Shown here: positions 1 to 10,533 of the stretch, piece by piece | Layout: each line of letters begins with the position of its first letter | How positions within the stretch are numbered: the first letter of the stretch is position 1 | Assembly: GCA_018398765.1 (NCBI GenBank) | Contig: JAHBMJ010005630.1 | Location: 5,001 to 28,884, forward strand | Length of the DNA stretch: 23,884 bases | Source of the DNA: Chromera velia | Taxonomy: Eukaryota > Sar > Chromeraceae | Reading direction: 5' to 3' | Made by a program: the position numbers and the translations under genes | The notes under the pieces: generated by a model | Database searches by the model: none | The model's input: only the letters and a program-made list of their open reading frames with translations | Told to the model about the DNA's origin: nothing

Positions 1-18
1 ATTTTTGACCCCCTCCCT

Positions 19-85
19 TTACCGGAAGAATCAGACCTGTTTTTTCCGGTAACTCTCAGGGGGGGGAGTCACGGCACTACCGGAA
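19..85. repeat. ACCGGAA inverted repeat
   Basis: TTACCGGAA at 19-27 is followed by its exact reverse complement TTCCGGTAA at 44-52, and a third TACCGGAA lies at 78-85. The first two could form a 9-bp stem with a 16-base loop. It could be the edge of a mobile element that continues outside the window. Only the repeat itself is seen. Confidence 0.5.
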
Positions 86-1079
86 ATTTAAGGTAGGAAA
101 GAGAGTAGAATGAGGCCAAGAGAGCAGTGCAGCCGCCACCGGCACCCTTCAGGACACGAGCCAATCCACTTTTCTTGTCCCAACTCCTCACCGTTCTCCC
201 CTACCAGCTTCCCACCAGATTCTTTGCTCCTTTACCGCCCATCCCGGCCCACTTGTAACGCCGCCGGCCCCAGCCCACTTGTGACGCCGCCGGTCCCGGT
301 CTCAGGCCTCGCCCTGCCCCCTTATGGCACCGTCGGCCCCGGCCCCGACCCCGGCAGTCGTGGCCTTTACTCAGCGCAAAGTTTCTGCTCGCTCTAGTTT
401 GCTCTAGGCTCTCCATGGTCGCTCGGACCTCTCCGCCGGGCTCGGGCCCGGGCCCGGCCCCCCACCTCGGCCTGGCTACTGCAGGTTGCCGCCCCTGCCT
501 CCATTCTTGCCCCGGCCTCCATGGATGGACGTTACTCCGGCCCAGCACTCCGGCCTGCTCACTGCCTTAATCGGATTCCACCCGATCCTCTTCGTTCCTT
601 CACCTTTCTGTTCTATGGAGACTCATGCATTGGGGCCAGACAGAGCTAGGGGTGGTGCTGGGGCAGGGGCCAAGGTGCTTCAAACACAAAGAAAAGACCC
701 GAACAAAGATAAGCAAGCAGTGAAAGGGAGACAAAAAGGAAACGGGGGCAGACGACCCCCCTCCTCCTTCCTTTGGCTCTCTCCAGGTTGGCATACTCCC
801 TCTCCTCTCTTTCTAAACCATACTTACTAGATGCATATGACTGATTTTGATAGACAGGCATGGGTACAAAATTGAATGACTGACACAGACCCCATGAAAA
901 CAAACCACTGGCCCAGAGAGACAATCATCACATAGAGCCTCAAATGCTGTTCTGCAGCATGATCAAAGGCACCAAAACCTGCATCCATTCATATCTGCAA
1001 GAGACAACAAAGCCAAAAAAAACGGTTTAAAGCAAACATCTGCTCGACAGTGCATTATGCACTAACTCACACAGAGAGA
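86..1079. other. Gene-free start, GC-rich then mixed
   Basis: Roughly 120-540 is C/G-rich with repeated CCGGCCC-like words, for example two nearly identical CCCACTTGTAACGCCGCCGG / CCCACTTGTGACGCCGCCGG segments near 248-292. The short open frames here are compositional and carry no recognisable domain. From 600 to 1080 composition is mixed and I see no exon that can be joined with confidence. It could be promoter or upstream exon territory of a gene outside the window. Confidence 0.4.
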
Positions 1080-1740
1080 CAGAAATGAACACTCACCAGA
1101 AAAAAGGTGAAAGCAACCCCAGCTCCTCAGTAGAGGCAAGAAGGCGTCCCAGATCCTGTATGCAGTCACAGAGCAAGAAAAGAATGAAGTTCCAAGCGAA
1201 GGTCAGAGGTGCATCATGCTCCGACATGATGGAACGGCTTGTAAGCTTTGAGGAAGACAAACGGATGAACCCACCGAAGAGCACGCGAAGGCCGATCTGG
1301 CTCCCTCAAACAGCCTAGTGGGAGTCCCAAATCCTGCCTGCAGATACATACCAAGAAGATAAGGAAGTATGGGAATCTGGGCAAAAGTGGGCCAATGCCT
1401 GATATGATGTAACGAGAGTTATGGATAGCTTACGTCTGAGAGGAGACGGAACCTCAAACTTACCAGAAGAAAAACGAAGAGAGCCCCAGTTCCCCCAGCG
1501 AGGCAAGTAAGAGCTCGAAAGCTTGCATCGGGGCATGTAGCAGAACAAGACGTCGACCCAAGATTGGGAGCAAGACGACCCTCTCCAATTTTACCTACCT
1601 CGCCTACTTGATAGAACGAGACGGGGAAATAAACTCATGCCCAAAAGAAAAGAGACGGCTGAGGTTCTACCCAAAGTCTGCTCCCAAGGCGAAGCGTAGA
1701 GCAGCCTTGACTTCGACAAAAGCAATCTGATCTGAAAATA
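1080..1740 (-). repeat. Diverged ~180-bp tandem repeat
   Basis: Read on the minus strand, similar units start near 1516 (GAGCTCTTACTTGCC), 1333 (GATTTGGGACTCCC) and 1155 (GATCTGGGACGCC), at spacings of 183 and 178 bases. A more diverged candidate starts near 1708. Two units encode clearly related peptides, LLASLGELGLSSFFFW and LLASTEELGLLSPFFW, each directly followed by a donor-like GTAAGT or GTGAGT. The flanking halves also share CATCAT and CTTAC words. This looks like old tandem duplication of an exon plus its intron. Confidence 0.55.
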
Positions 1741-1836
1741 TGACGAAACATGAGCGGTGAACAGTAAACAGTTCATGAGCAGTATGAAAAGAAATATGCA
1801 GTGTGACTAGCTTACCTTTATCAAATCAGAGCTCAT
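1214..1836 (-). CDS. Possible small spliced gene, unknown
   Basis: I do not recognise this product. A hand-built minus-strand model joins 1836-1816 (ATG, MSSDLIK), 1731-1599, 1521-1464 and 1337-1214 (TGA). All phases agree, giving 336 nt (111 aa). Donors are GTAAGC, GTAGGT and GTAAGT. Two acceptors are CAG, one is the weaker AAG. The peptide is rich in leucine, serine and phenylalanine, with hydrophobic stretches such as SAVSFLLGMSLFPRLVL, so a membrane protein is conceivable. The last three exons lie inside the ~180-bp tandem repeat, and a further exon-like copy sits at 1155-1097. That makes alternative ends, decay to a pseudogene or a non-coding transcript real possibilities. The phase agreement is the main support. 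Confidence 0.3.
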
Positions 1837-2358
1837 GCTGCATAGCCCTAAGGCTTCAATTCTACCGCGCACGTACGTTAAAATCGGATTCCGATCCGAT
1901 TTTAAATTTCCTTGAAAGCTTTCCGAGGCCTAGGCAGTGCGCACAGCCGCCGCGGACTATATATTTTTTTGGGGGGGCGCGCGCGGACCGCGGCCCATCC
2001 ACTCAGGAATTTTTGGTACCAGAACTTTAAGACCCCTGCCAAATTTTCCCTTTTTTACCCCCCCCTTGCCAAACTTTCCCACAAAGGCTCAAATAAGGCA
2101 AAAAACACTGCTGAAATCAAAATATCTGACCCATCGAAGGCTGATTTTCTCTAGTCTTCAATACCAAATATTCCTAAGCTGAAGACCCTTTACCAATTTT
2201 TCTAGAGTGGATAGACCGCGGCGCGGACGCGACCACGCGGTCATGCGCCGCTCAGGTGCAATACATTTTTTTCTAGCACTCGCTAACTATAATTCATAAA
2301 CGCAAAAATACACTCGCAGAATGTTTAAAACTCTTTGTTTTTCTTTTTTAACAACTGT
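1837..2358. other. Spacer with GC-rich spots
   Basis: No gene seen. Two very GC-rich spots (about 1940-2000 and 2214-2255) interrupt an otherwise AT-rich, poorly structured stretch. Both contain the word GACCGCGGC (1986-1994 and 2214-2222). At the second spot GACCGCG (2214-2220) pairs with CGCGGTC (2236-2242). Confidence 0.45.
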
Positions 2359-2595
2359 TTACTGCCCCAAAATGCTTGCGGGATAGGGTAGTTTTGGAGA
2401 CCGTTTTGGTGTTGGAGACCGTTTTAGAAAATTTTTCCTTAGAGCAACAAGCCAGCAATCAACTTCACACTTCACCAAGTTAATCAACTCTTCATCTGAT
2501 TCAGGAATCTTTTCCTCATATATCAAACAAGTTTTTGAAAGACGATCAACGATAGCAGCTGTGTGTGCAGATCGTTTGTTTGGCCGTCTTGTCAT
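2359..2595 (-). CDS. Unrecognised 78-aa ORF or exon
   Basis: I do not recognise this ORF. It opens with ATG at 2595 and ends with TAA at 2359. The N-terminal two thirds look protein-like: a basic start (TRRPNKRSAH), then an acidic-amphipathic stretch with KIPESDEELINLVKCEVDCW. The last part contains a short repeated peptide, KRSPTPKRSPK, from a duplicated AAACGGTCTCCAA word. Codon use is AT-richer than in the PTB or dioxygenase exons, and the surroundings are AT-rich with poly-T tracts. It might be an exon, a fragment of a mobile element, or chance. No splice partners could be assigned. Confidence 0.25.
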   Translation of the reverse strand: MTRRPNKRSAHTAAIVDRLSKTCLIYEEKIPESDEELINLVKCEVDCWLVALRKNFLKRSPTPKRSPKLPYPASILGQ

Positions 2596-3563
2596 ACAGA
2601 CAGGATATCACAGAAACCATACCCCATTCTGTTTCTATGCCTCACCCCTCTTTGCCCACGTCTCGTCTCTTTCTTCCATCTGCGTGTATGCTACAGTAGT
2701 AAGCAACCGAAGCTCGATGATGACTTGAAGCAAAATAGAACAAGGTGTGGCTTTAGATGATCTATCCTCTTTCTACTTCCAACAACTCTAACTTTTAGTT
2801 CCCTTTCTTATATTTCTATCATATTCTATCTGATCTTATCGTTTTTTTTTATTCTAAACCGTTTTCTTTCAGCTTTTAATTTCAAAATTCATTTAGCTCG
2901 GTCTATAACTTTAAAAAATATTATGTAATTTTTTTTTTTCTGAGGGCTTTTAAGACACTAACTTAAATTACTAAAAAAAATTAGTTACTTTTTCTTCTTA
3001 TCTCACGCTGCGCACTCAACTCTATATTGAGGCTCTGTGATTGAGGTTTTTGTTATGCATGCCGCGTCCCCGTGTATGAGGGGCGGATCTAGCCTAGTCT
3101 GTTAAAAGGTTCCGGTTCGTCCCATCTGTTCTGAATCTAGGAATACTGCTCATTAATCACTTTTACTGCGGCTTATTTCTCAAGCGGCGGTAGAGTAGAA
3201 CTTGGAGAACAACGAAAAGAGGGGAGAGGCAGGGCAAAAACTTTCTAAAAGTTTGTCTCCTTGGCAAAGGCTACCCTTTGACGGCAGAGAACAACTTCAA
3301 AGAGACCCCCCCCATTAATCTGCCCCTCATTTTCTCAACCTTCTTTTCTTCCTTTCCTTTCATGCGCTTGCCCCCCCTTTTTTTCCCCTTCTTGTTTGTA
3401 TACAAAGAATTAATTACAAAAGGATCGCTTAGTTTGCGCCCTCCGAGTCGAAAGACCTGGAGAACGCTGCGACCTCCCTACCGAGAAGGCACTCAGGCTG
3501 GAAGGGCCCTCTGGTTCCCCTCCTGCTGTGAATTGAACAGAGAAGATTTGCGGCAACGAAACG
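2596..3563. other. AT-rich spacer, no gene seen
   Basis: The stretch has poly-T and poly-A tracts (2841-2850, 2931-2939, 2973-2980), then pyrimidine-rich sequence from 3300 to 3400. A 167-aa plus-strand open frame over 3278-3781 overlaps the reverse-transcriptase remnant in antisense and has no domain character, so it is not called. I see no exon or RNA gene that can be supported. Confidence 0.4.
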
Positions 3564-4217
3564 CTATAGCGTGCAGGAAAGAACTTTATAATACCGGTCC
3601 ATCAGCCTTGTCTGCACTGCCTCATCTCCCTCTCCTCCTCTCACTCTTCCGGCCCCCAACTTCGCTATCTCTTTCAAAAAACGAATTGTCCCCTCTCCTG
3701 GTCTCCCATATGTCTCAAACACAAGAGGAACAAACCGAAATCCGATTTCATGACAGATCTCACCGTACCTGTCGTTTTTGACCTTCTCCATCGCCTTTGC
3801 TGCCGACCCTGCTGTTTTTGCGAATCTTCGCAGGCGGTTGGCATCAATTGAGAATGGATGGGTCACTGCGACGTCTCCTAGTACGGTGTCTCCTGATGGG
3901 AGACCTGCAAGGAAATCGGGACGTTTCTGTCTCTCATTGACGAGACGGGTGGGAGTAGACAAGCCTAGCTGTCCGAAGGTTGGCTCCCTTGTTACATAGC
4001 AATGACGGAGCCCCTGCAAAAGAGAGCAGAATGCATCTTTCATCTGTTCATGTCTCCACCACACTCCCCCCCCCGTGCCACAAGTCTGTGCATGCTGACC
4101 CTCATGGTCCAGCGTAGCCCCACAAGCACAGATCGGGTTCCGTTTGATTTCTGGGATGGGAAGACCCAGACGGAGACGAACGGCGGTGGTGAAAAGCGTG
4201 GGGGAAATTTTTGTCTC
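3564..4217 (-). pseudogene. Retrotransposon RT C-terminal remnant
   Basis: This frame is open on the minus strand from 4217 to the stop at 3564. It resembles the C-terminal region of non-LTR-type reverse-transcriptase polyproteins found in algae and other protists. In order it shows RLRLGLPIPE, then a zinc-knuckle-like CACGATLDHEGQHAQTC, then GGGVWWRHEQMKDAF and a REP motif. A nuclease-like segment follows: RPDFL, then GDVAVTHPFS, then EKVKNDRY and GFRFVPLVFETYGRPGEG. It is broken. The upstream part continues in another frame (RFALAINYVGDKNFPHAF, about 4195-4245), there is an in-frame TAG at 4218-4220, and no polymerase catalytic domain is present. It lies antisense to and just upstream of the PTB-like gene. 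The family call rests on the motif order. Confidence 0.65.
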
Positions 4218-4634
4218 CTACATAATTTATTGCCAGCGCGAAGCGGCCGCGGGGGTCAGTATCATGCACCCAACAGTGGCCCCGGAAAGCGGATATAGCG
4301 TGCATGGGGCACTTACTAAGAAAACGCGCAAAACCCACAAAATTCGCGATAGTGAATTTGGTTCATGCACCGCGTTACCCCGATGGCATGTCCTGATGAT
4401 GTCCATGACCACCTTCACTTGAGAGATTTTCGTTCCCGCGAATGTGAAAGAAGCCAACATGACGGTGAGACGTCCTTGTACTTGAATTCTTTCTATTTTC
4501 AACGGTGACGGACAGAGCAGCGAAACAAAGCGATCTGGACGAAGTTGACTTTGGAGACGGGATTCAGAAAAATTAAGACTTAAGTGTCTCTCCTGTGCAT
4601 TTAAATTCCTTTCTGGAGACAAGAACCTATCACG
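4218..4634 (+). promoter_or_regulatory. Presumed upstream region of PTB-like gene
   Basis: These 417 bases lie between the retroelement remnant and the ATG at 4635. They should hold the promoter and 5' UTR of the PTB-like gene. I see no TATA box or repeated motif that can be defended. The first ~100 bases still read as frameshifted retroelement protein on the minus strand, so the promoter may partly consist of old transposon sequence. Confidence 0.3.
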
Positions 4635-6533
4635 ATGTACGGGTACGGAGCACAGCAGCAGGTGGCTGGGTTCGACCCGGCCCTGCAGATGCAGCAGGTG
4701 AACGGGGTGCAGAATACAATGGGCATGGCTGGAATGGGCGGGCCCGTCACCCACGGAGCCGGAATGCAGATGCAGAAACCCAGTCAGTCGTTCTCTTTGG
4801 GTCTGCGTCTCTTGAAGGTATCTCTTTTAGTTTTGTTCTCTTCACTTTGCGCTGTCTGCGATCTAGATGGAAAAAGAAGACGGGTCTCTTCTGTGACGGG
4901 AGATTAAGGAGTTTCTCTGACGATTTCCTCGTTCTCTCTTCTTGCCCTGTCTGGTTGATTGCCTGTGTGTCTGCAGCTGATACCCAGGTGCCCACCAAGG
5001 TCCTGTACATCAGGAACGTGGCGGACAGTGTTTCTGAGAACGATGTGATGGGCCTGTGCTCGCAATTCGGTCAGTCACTTTGAAAAGGGGGGCCAGAGAC
5101 GGCCGACTTTTTTTCTCCTTGCTTCGTACTCATTCCGAGGGTCTTGTTCGTTTCCGCAGTTTCTGACGGTAGCTTCGTCCGTGGCAGACACAGTGGTACT
5201 AGAGCTTCATTCTTCTGTACATGCTCAAACGGGCTGTGTGTGAGTTTGTGTGTATGCAGGCACTGTTTCTCAGGTGCTTCTTCTGAAAGAGAAGAGGCAT
5301 GGGTTCGTTGAATTCATGGTGAGTTAACTGTCCTGAGTGGCAAGTGAGGAAGTGTGTGGCGCTGCTGCGTCCCCGCTCGCTCTTCCTGGACCCGTTCGCC
5401 TGGTGCCCTTCTGACAGTTTCTCCAGTCCTCCCAACTCCCTTCTTTTGCGGTACACGCCAACGCACGCTCACTTGTTTTTGTGCTATCTGAAGTGACAAA
5501 AGCGCCATTTTCTTGCTCTTCTGGCATTTCCCCTTCCCGTCTTGTTTGTTTGCAGACCGACTCCGAGGCCATGGCATGCCACAATGCGTACAGAGGGAAC
5601 GCGCCGATGGTCAGTCAGACTGACTGACGAATGGTCTCAAATTGATTTGACCGTACCGCGTATGTAAGAGAAAGGAAACCCTGTCCTTCCGTGAGAACCG
5701 GAATAAGTGAGTCAGCCAGCCGTTGAAAGTCTCTCAACTTTCAGCAAGGCGCTCCGGACTTCTGTTTTTCTGAGGGCGGCTCTCTTTGCCGTGAACTTAA
5801 TTGTCTGTCCGACTGTCTCTGCGGAGAGTCGATGTGCTGTTCGCCCCGACGCTTCGGGTCGATCAAAGAGTGCGATGGCATAATGCCATCGTCTTGTTGA
5901 CATTTCTAGGTGATTGCGGACAAAAAATGAAAGTGACAAAGTCTGTCCGTCCGTCTGCTGTGCGATTTCCTTCCTTCCCTCCTTTTTTGGCACAGGTCCA
6001 CGGGCGTCCCCTTGAGTTTTCCTGGTCGGGGAGAACGCAGATCGAGAAGAAGCACGATCCTGCAGGTGAGTTCAGGGAGGGAGGGAGGTGCATTGAGTAG
6101 GTACTCTCTCTTTCTGTGGTCATCTGTGAATGGGTAGGGCTGGGGGGGAGTCCGGTCTGGTCTGGCCAGGTCATGAGGGGTATGAATTGCTTTGTTCTTT
6201 GGTTCATTCGGTCTGTCTTTCACTGCTCTGTTTTTTTTTTTTTGTATTCACACGATGCCCTCCCTCGGTTTCTGTTTACCGTCTTTCCTTGGGTCTGCCT
6301 AGGTGTCTTCTTCCTCTCCCCTTACCGGGCCTTTCTCCCCATCCCCACTGTCTGCCCCAATGAATGAATGCCGTGTGTTTGCAGACAACCCGCCCAACCG
6401 CATTCTTCTTGTGACTGTGACAAACATAAGCTATCCCGTCACGGTGGACGTCTTCACTCAAATCCTCAACACCAACTACGGACCCATCCAGAAGGTCAGT
6501 CGGACAGACAGAAAGAAAAATCGGAAGGAAGAT

Positions 6534-6565
<32 letters not shown>

Positions 6566-6753
6566 CGCAGGCTCGTAGAAAGAAAGGATGAAAGACATAC
6601 GCATATGGACCAACGGAGACGGGCGCAAAGACTTTCTGCAGACCGAAGGGCGGACAGTGTGACAAGGACTGATGTGTTGATGAATGGCAAAAAAGATCTA
6701 GAAGCAGGGAATCACCCGTCTGTTCGCTTTAGAATGCCTGTGCGTGTAGCAAA

Positions 6754-6801
<48 letters not shown>

Positions 6802-7099
6802 CATGAGGAAACAGATCATCATCTTCTCGAAGGACCAGAAGTCTGTCCAGGCCCTCATCCAACTCCCAGGTTGGTGTGTGGGTGCATTGGGTTTTGGTTT
6901 GGAGGTTGGATAAATGGCTGCTTCTTTTGTGAGACTGCTCTCTCCTTCCTGCCTGATGCTATTCTTTTCTCTGAGTTTTTTTCCATTATCTCGACTGCCA
7001 GTGCTTTTTTGCTGGCTTTGTGTTTTCTTTCTTTCTTCTTTCCTTCCTTCCTTTCTTTCTTTCCCTCTAAGACTTTCTTTCTTTCTTTCTTTCTTTTTT

Positions 7100-7151
<52 letters not shown>

Positions 7152-7249
7152 TCCTTTTTTCATTCTTTCTTTCTTTCTGTCTGTCTGACCGTCTCTTTTC
7201 TTTCTTTCTCTTTCTTTCTTTCTTCCTTTCTTTCTTTCTTTCTTTCTTT

Positions 7250-7281
<32 letters not shown>

Positions 7282-7490
7282 TTCTTTCTTTCTTTCTTTT
7301 CTTTCTTTCTTTTCTTTCTTTCTTTTCTTTCTTTCTTTCTTTCTTTCTTTTCTTTCTTTCTTTTCTTTCTTTTCTTTCTTTTTTTCTTTCTTTTCTTTCT
7401 TCCTTTCTTTCTTTCTTTGCCTGCTTGCTTGCTTGCTTCCTTGCTTGCTTGCTTCCTTCCTTTCTTTCTTTCTTTCTTTCTTTCCTTTTT

Positions 7491-7527
<37 letters not shown>

Positions 7528-10497
7528 TTTCTTTCTTTCTGTCTGTCTTTCTTTCTTTCTCTATTTACTTCCTTCTCTTTCTTGTTCTCTCTCTCTCCCT
7601 CTCCCTGTTCCCCCCCCCCCCCNNNNNNNNNNNNNNNNNNNNNNNNNNNNNNNNNNNNNNNNNNNNNNNNNNNNNCCCTTCTCTCTCCTTCCCGTTCTCC
7701 CCCTGTCTCCTGACTGACTGTGTGGCTGGTTGGCTGTCAGAGACTGACTGGTTGGATGGCCCAGTGAGTAAGTGAGTGGGTCAGTGGGTGTTTCCTTTCT
7801 CTTTCGCTTGAGTTATTTTCTTTCTTTTTTATTTTTTCCTTTCTTTTCTTTTCCTTTCCTTTCTATTCTTTCTCTCCGTCTCTTTCTCTCTCTCTCTCTG
7901 TGTTTCTTTCTTTCTTTGTCTGTGATATAAAGCAATGAGCGCTTGTGTTGGATTTATTGATTGGAAGATGGTTGTTCAGACTGTTTTTTGGTGCTTGGAA
8001 TTCGTCATTCGTTTCACGTGACTTTGATTTGTGATTTTATTTCCCCCCTTTGCAGGTATGTTTAGTTTTCAATCTTCGTGATTTCAGTTTTGGGGTCCAT
8101 CCAAAGTTAAAGTGTTGCTTCTTCGCTTGCGACCTTGTCACTGGAAAAGCACTTCTTGTTTTGTTCCGTTTCGTCTCTTTTGTTGGCGATTTCCTTTTTG
8201 ACTTACCCACCTTCGGTGAGCTCCCTCATGTGTTGTTATACGTTTTTGTCGGTTGTCTTCTCTTCATTGTGACTATTGTGCCGATTTCTTCTCGTTTGAG
8301 TTTTGTTTCTTGTGTGCCCCTTCTGGTTTTGTGTTTTCTGCTGTTCTGCTGGTTTTTTTATTTCTTCTTTTTTGGCAGACGTTGGTTCCGCCTCACGTGC
8401 AAAGGCTGATTTGGATGGTCAAAACATTTACGCGAACTGCAACACTCTGAAGGTCTGTTTTTGGAGGGGTGTCTCGTCTCTGGTCTCAATGTTGTGTGCT
8501 GACGTTTTTTTTTGCCACAGAAGCTTCTTCTTCCAGATGTATTGAAGCATTTTTGCCCGTGGTTTGTTTCTTCTCTCTGTTCGACGTAATTTTGTGGCCC
8601 GACTGGCGAGTGATTCTTTGTGGTTCTTTTTCGAACTCTGCAAAGATGGTTGTTGCGTTGTAAGTTTGCAAAAGCATGAATGGGTCTGCCTGTCCGGTGT
8701 TTTGTTTTGAACGGATGCATATCTTCAGGTGTAGGGGGGGGTGGCAACTGCTTTGAGTTTTTTCTTCTTTTCTTTCCTAGTCAGAAAAACAGACTCGTTT
8801 TTTCTCTCCGTGTCTGCTTTCTGGTCTGCACGCCTGCCTGGGCAGCGCAGACACAGCCAATAAGATGGAAAGGGGTTGGTAGGATGCCGTGCTGTGATTT
8901 TGTCCCTTTTCTGTCAGACTTCTCTGAATGTGGGGGAAATGGGGAGACAGAAATGAAGCGCGTCCTCTCGGCCACAAGCGGATGGGTCCTTTTGACCACT
9001 CTGCCTGCCTGTTTTCTTCTAGTGCGCAGTCCGTTGAGGGGACTCGTGGGTACAGTCCCCCGTCTTTTTCTAATTTTCTCTCTCTGCTTTTTTCCTGGTT
9101 TGTCTTGCAGATCAATTTTTCCTCTTCCCAGCAGCTTGTGATCAAATTCAACTCGGAAAGGTCAGCGAGGGGGAGGAGGGGGGAGGGGAGAGCAGATGGC
9201 TGTAATTTCTGCCTGATAGCTCTTTTCAAGACTTCCGCTCCCTCTTCCTATGAATACTCGCGTATGGGCCTCTTTTGGGTTGAAACAGGCAGACCGTCGA
9301 CTTCTTCCTTCCTTTCCGATCCTTCTCAAGGGGGGCTTTTTTGTTCAATTGATTGTGATGACCCCTGACTGCTTGATTTATCTGATGAGCCTTCTTGCTT
9401 CATGCATGCATGCATGCACACGGGTCGGCTGTCTCCTTTTTTTCTTTGCCCCTCCTCCTCCTTGAAAGGCGAAAGAAGAGCCTTCTCCCGAGCCTTTTTT
9501 CTTCTTCGGATGTCAGTTGAGGAAAAAAGATATTCTGCACGAAACAAATGTCTCTCTCTCTCTGCATGTATGCGTTCGTGCACGTCTGCATGAAAGCAGA
9601 TCGATGGACTTCACCGTTGCGGGAGGCGCCCCTCAGGCTGCCGACCCTGTTCAAGCAGGAGGGGGCCTGATGCCTGCCCCTGGGGCTGTAGGAGGTCCCT
9701 CTGGGGGGTTCATGCAGGCTCAGCAGCAGCAGCAGCAGATGCCGGGGGGGGCAACTCTGCGAGCGGGTCCGGGGGCACCCACCATGGGGGGCATGATGAT
9801 GCAGGGGGGCATGCCGGGGCCCTTTGGGGGGTTTGGCAATCCCCTTGCCGGGGCCCAGGCACGTCCCATGGGCAACATGATGGGGATGGGAGGGCCTCCT
9901 GGGGCTGTTGGAGGGATGGCGATGAACGGTGGAGGCGCGATGGGGATGGGGGGTGCGGGGAATCAGCCTATCCAGGGCGCAGGAGGAAACGCGTGCGTGT
10001 TGATGGTCAGTCGCCTCCTCTCCTCTCCTCTTCAGTTTCGGGTCCCTTCGTTGGCGAATTTTCATGTGCTCCTTCCCTCTCCCTCTCTCTGTCCCCCTGC
10101 ATGTGAGAACCCCCGCACCTCTCCAAAACGCGACGGCAGCTCCTGCTGCCTCTCCACAGTTCGCCTTGCAAGCCCTCTTCTGTGCTGCTGTATTTTGTTC
10201 TGTTCTGTTCTTTGGGTGTCGTCTTTCATTCTGTCTGTGGATTATCCTTTTCCCCCTCTTCGTTCTTTTATTTCTCTGTCAGGTGCGAGGTTTGGTTGAG
10301 GGTCACACGAAGCCCATTCACCTCGCGAATCTCTTTGCTGTGTACGCCAACGTGGAACGAGTGAAAGTGCTCTTCCACAAGAGGGACCAGGCACTCGTGC
10401 AGGTCCGTTTTCGTCCTCCGTCTGTGAGTGAGTGAGTGAGCTGCTGGAGTGAGAGTCTGCTTGGTTGCTTGGTTGCTGGGCGGTCTCAAAGAGATGC

Positions 10498-10533
<36 letters not shown>

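Noticed and set aside
201-548. 115-aa minus-strand and 95-aa plus-strand open frames in GC-rich DNA
   Set aside because: Long frames are expected by chance at this GC content, and both lack recognisable motifs.
3086-3123. tRNA-like A box (TAGCCTAGTCTG) and B box (GGTTCGTCCC)
   Set aside because: The spacing of about 12 bases is too short, no cloverleaf can be drawn, and the B box lacks the conserved A.
4227-4754. 175-aa minus-strand open frame across the PTB-like start
   Set aside because: No domain; it overlaps the well-supported first exon and the retroelement remnant in other frames.
6914-7717. 267-aa plus-strand open frame of Phe, Ser and Leu
   Set aside because: It is the translation of the TTTC microsatellite plus the N gap inside intron 7.
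8050-8409. 119-aa hydrophobic plus-strand frame just before exon 8
   Set aside because: It is T-rich intron 7 sequence, and the hydrophobicity follows from T content. Exon 8 itself is read in its own frame from 8379.
9400-10065. 221-aa minus-strand open frame
   Set aside because: It is antisense to the Gly/Met-rich linker exon of the PTB-like gene; its proline/histidine/arginine content is the mirror of that exon.
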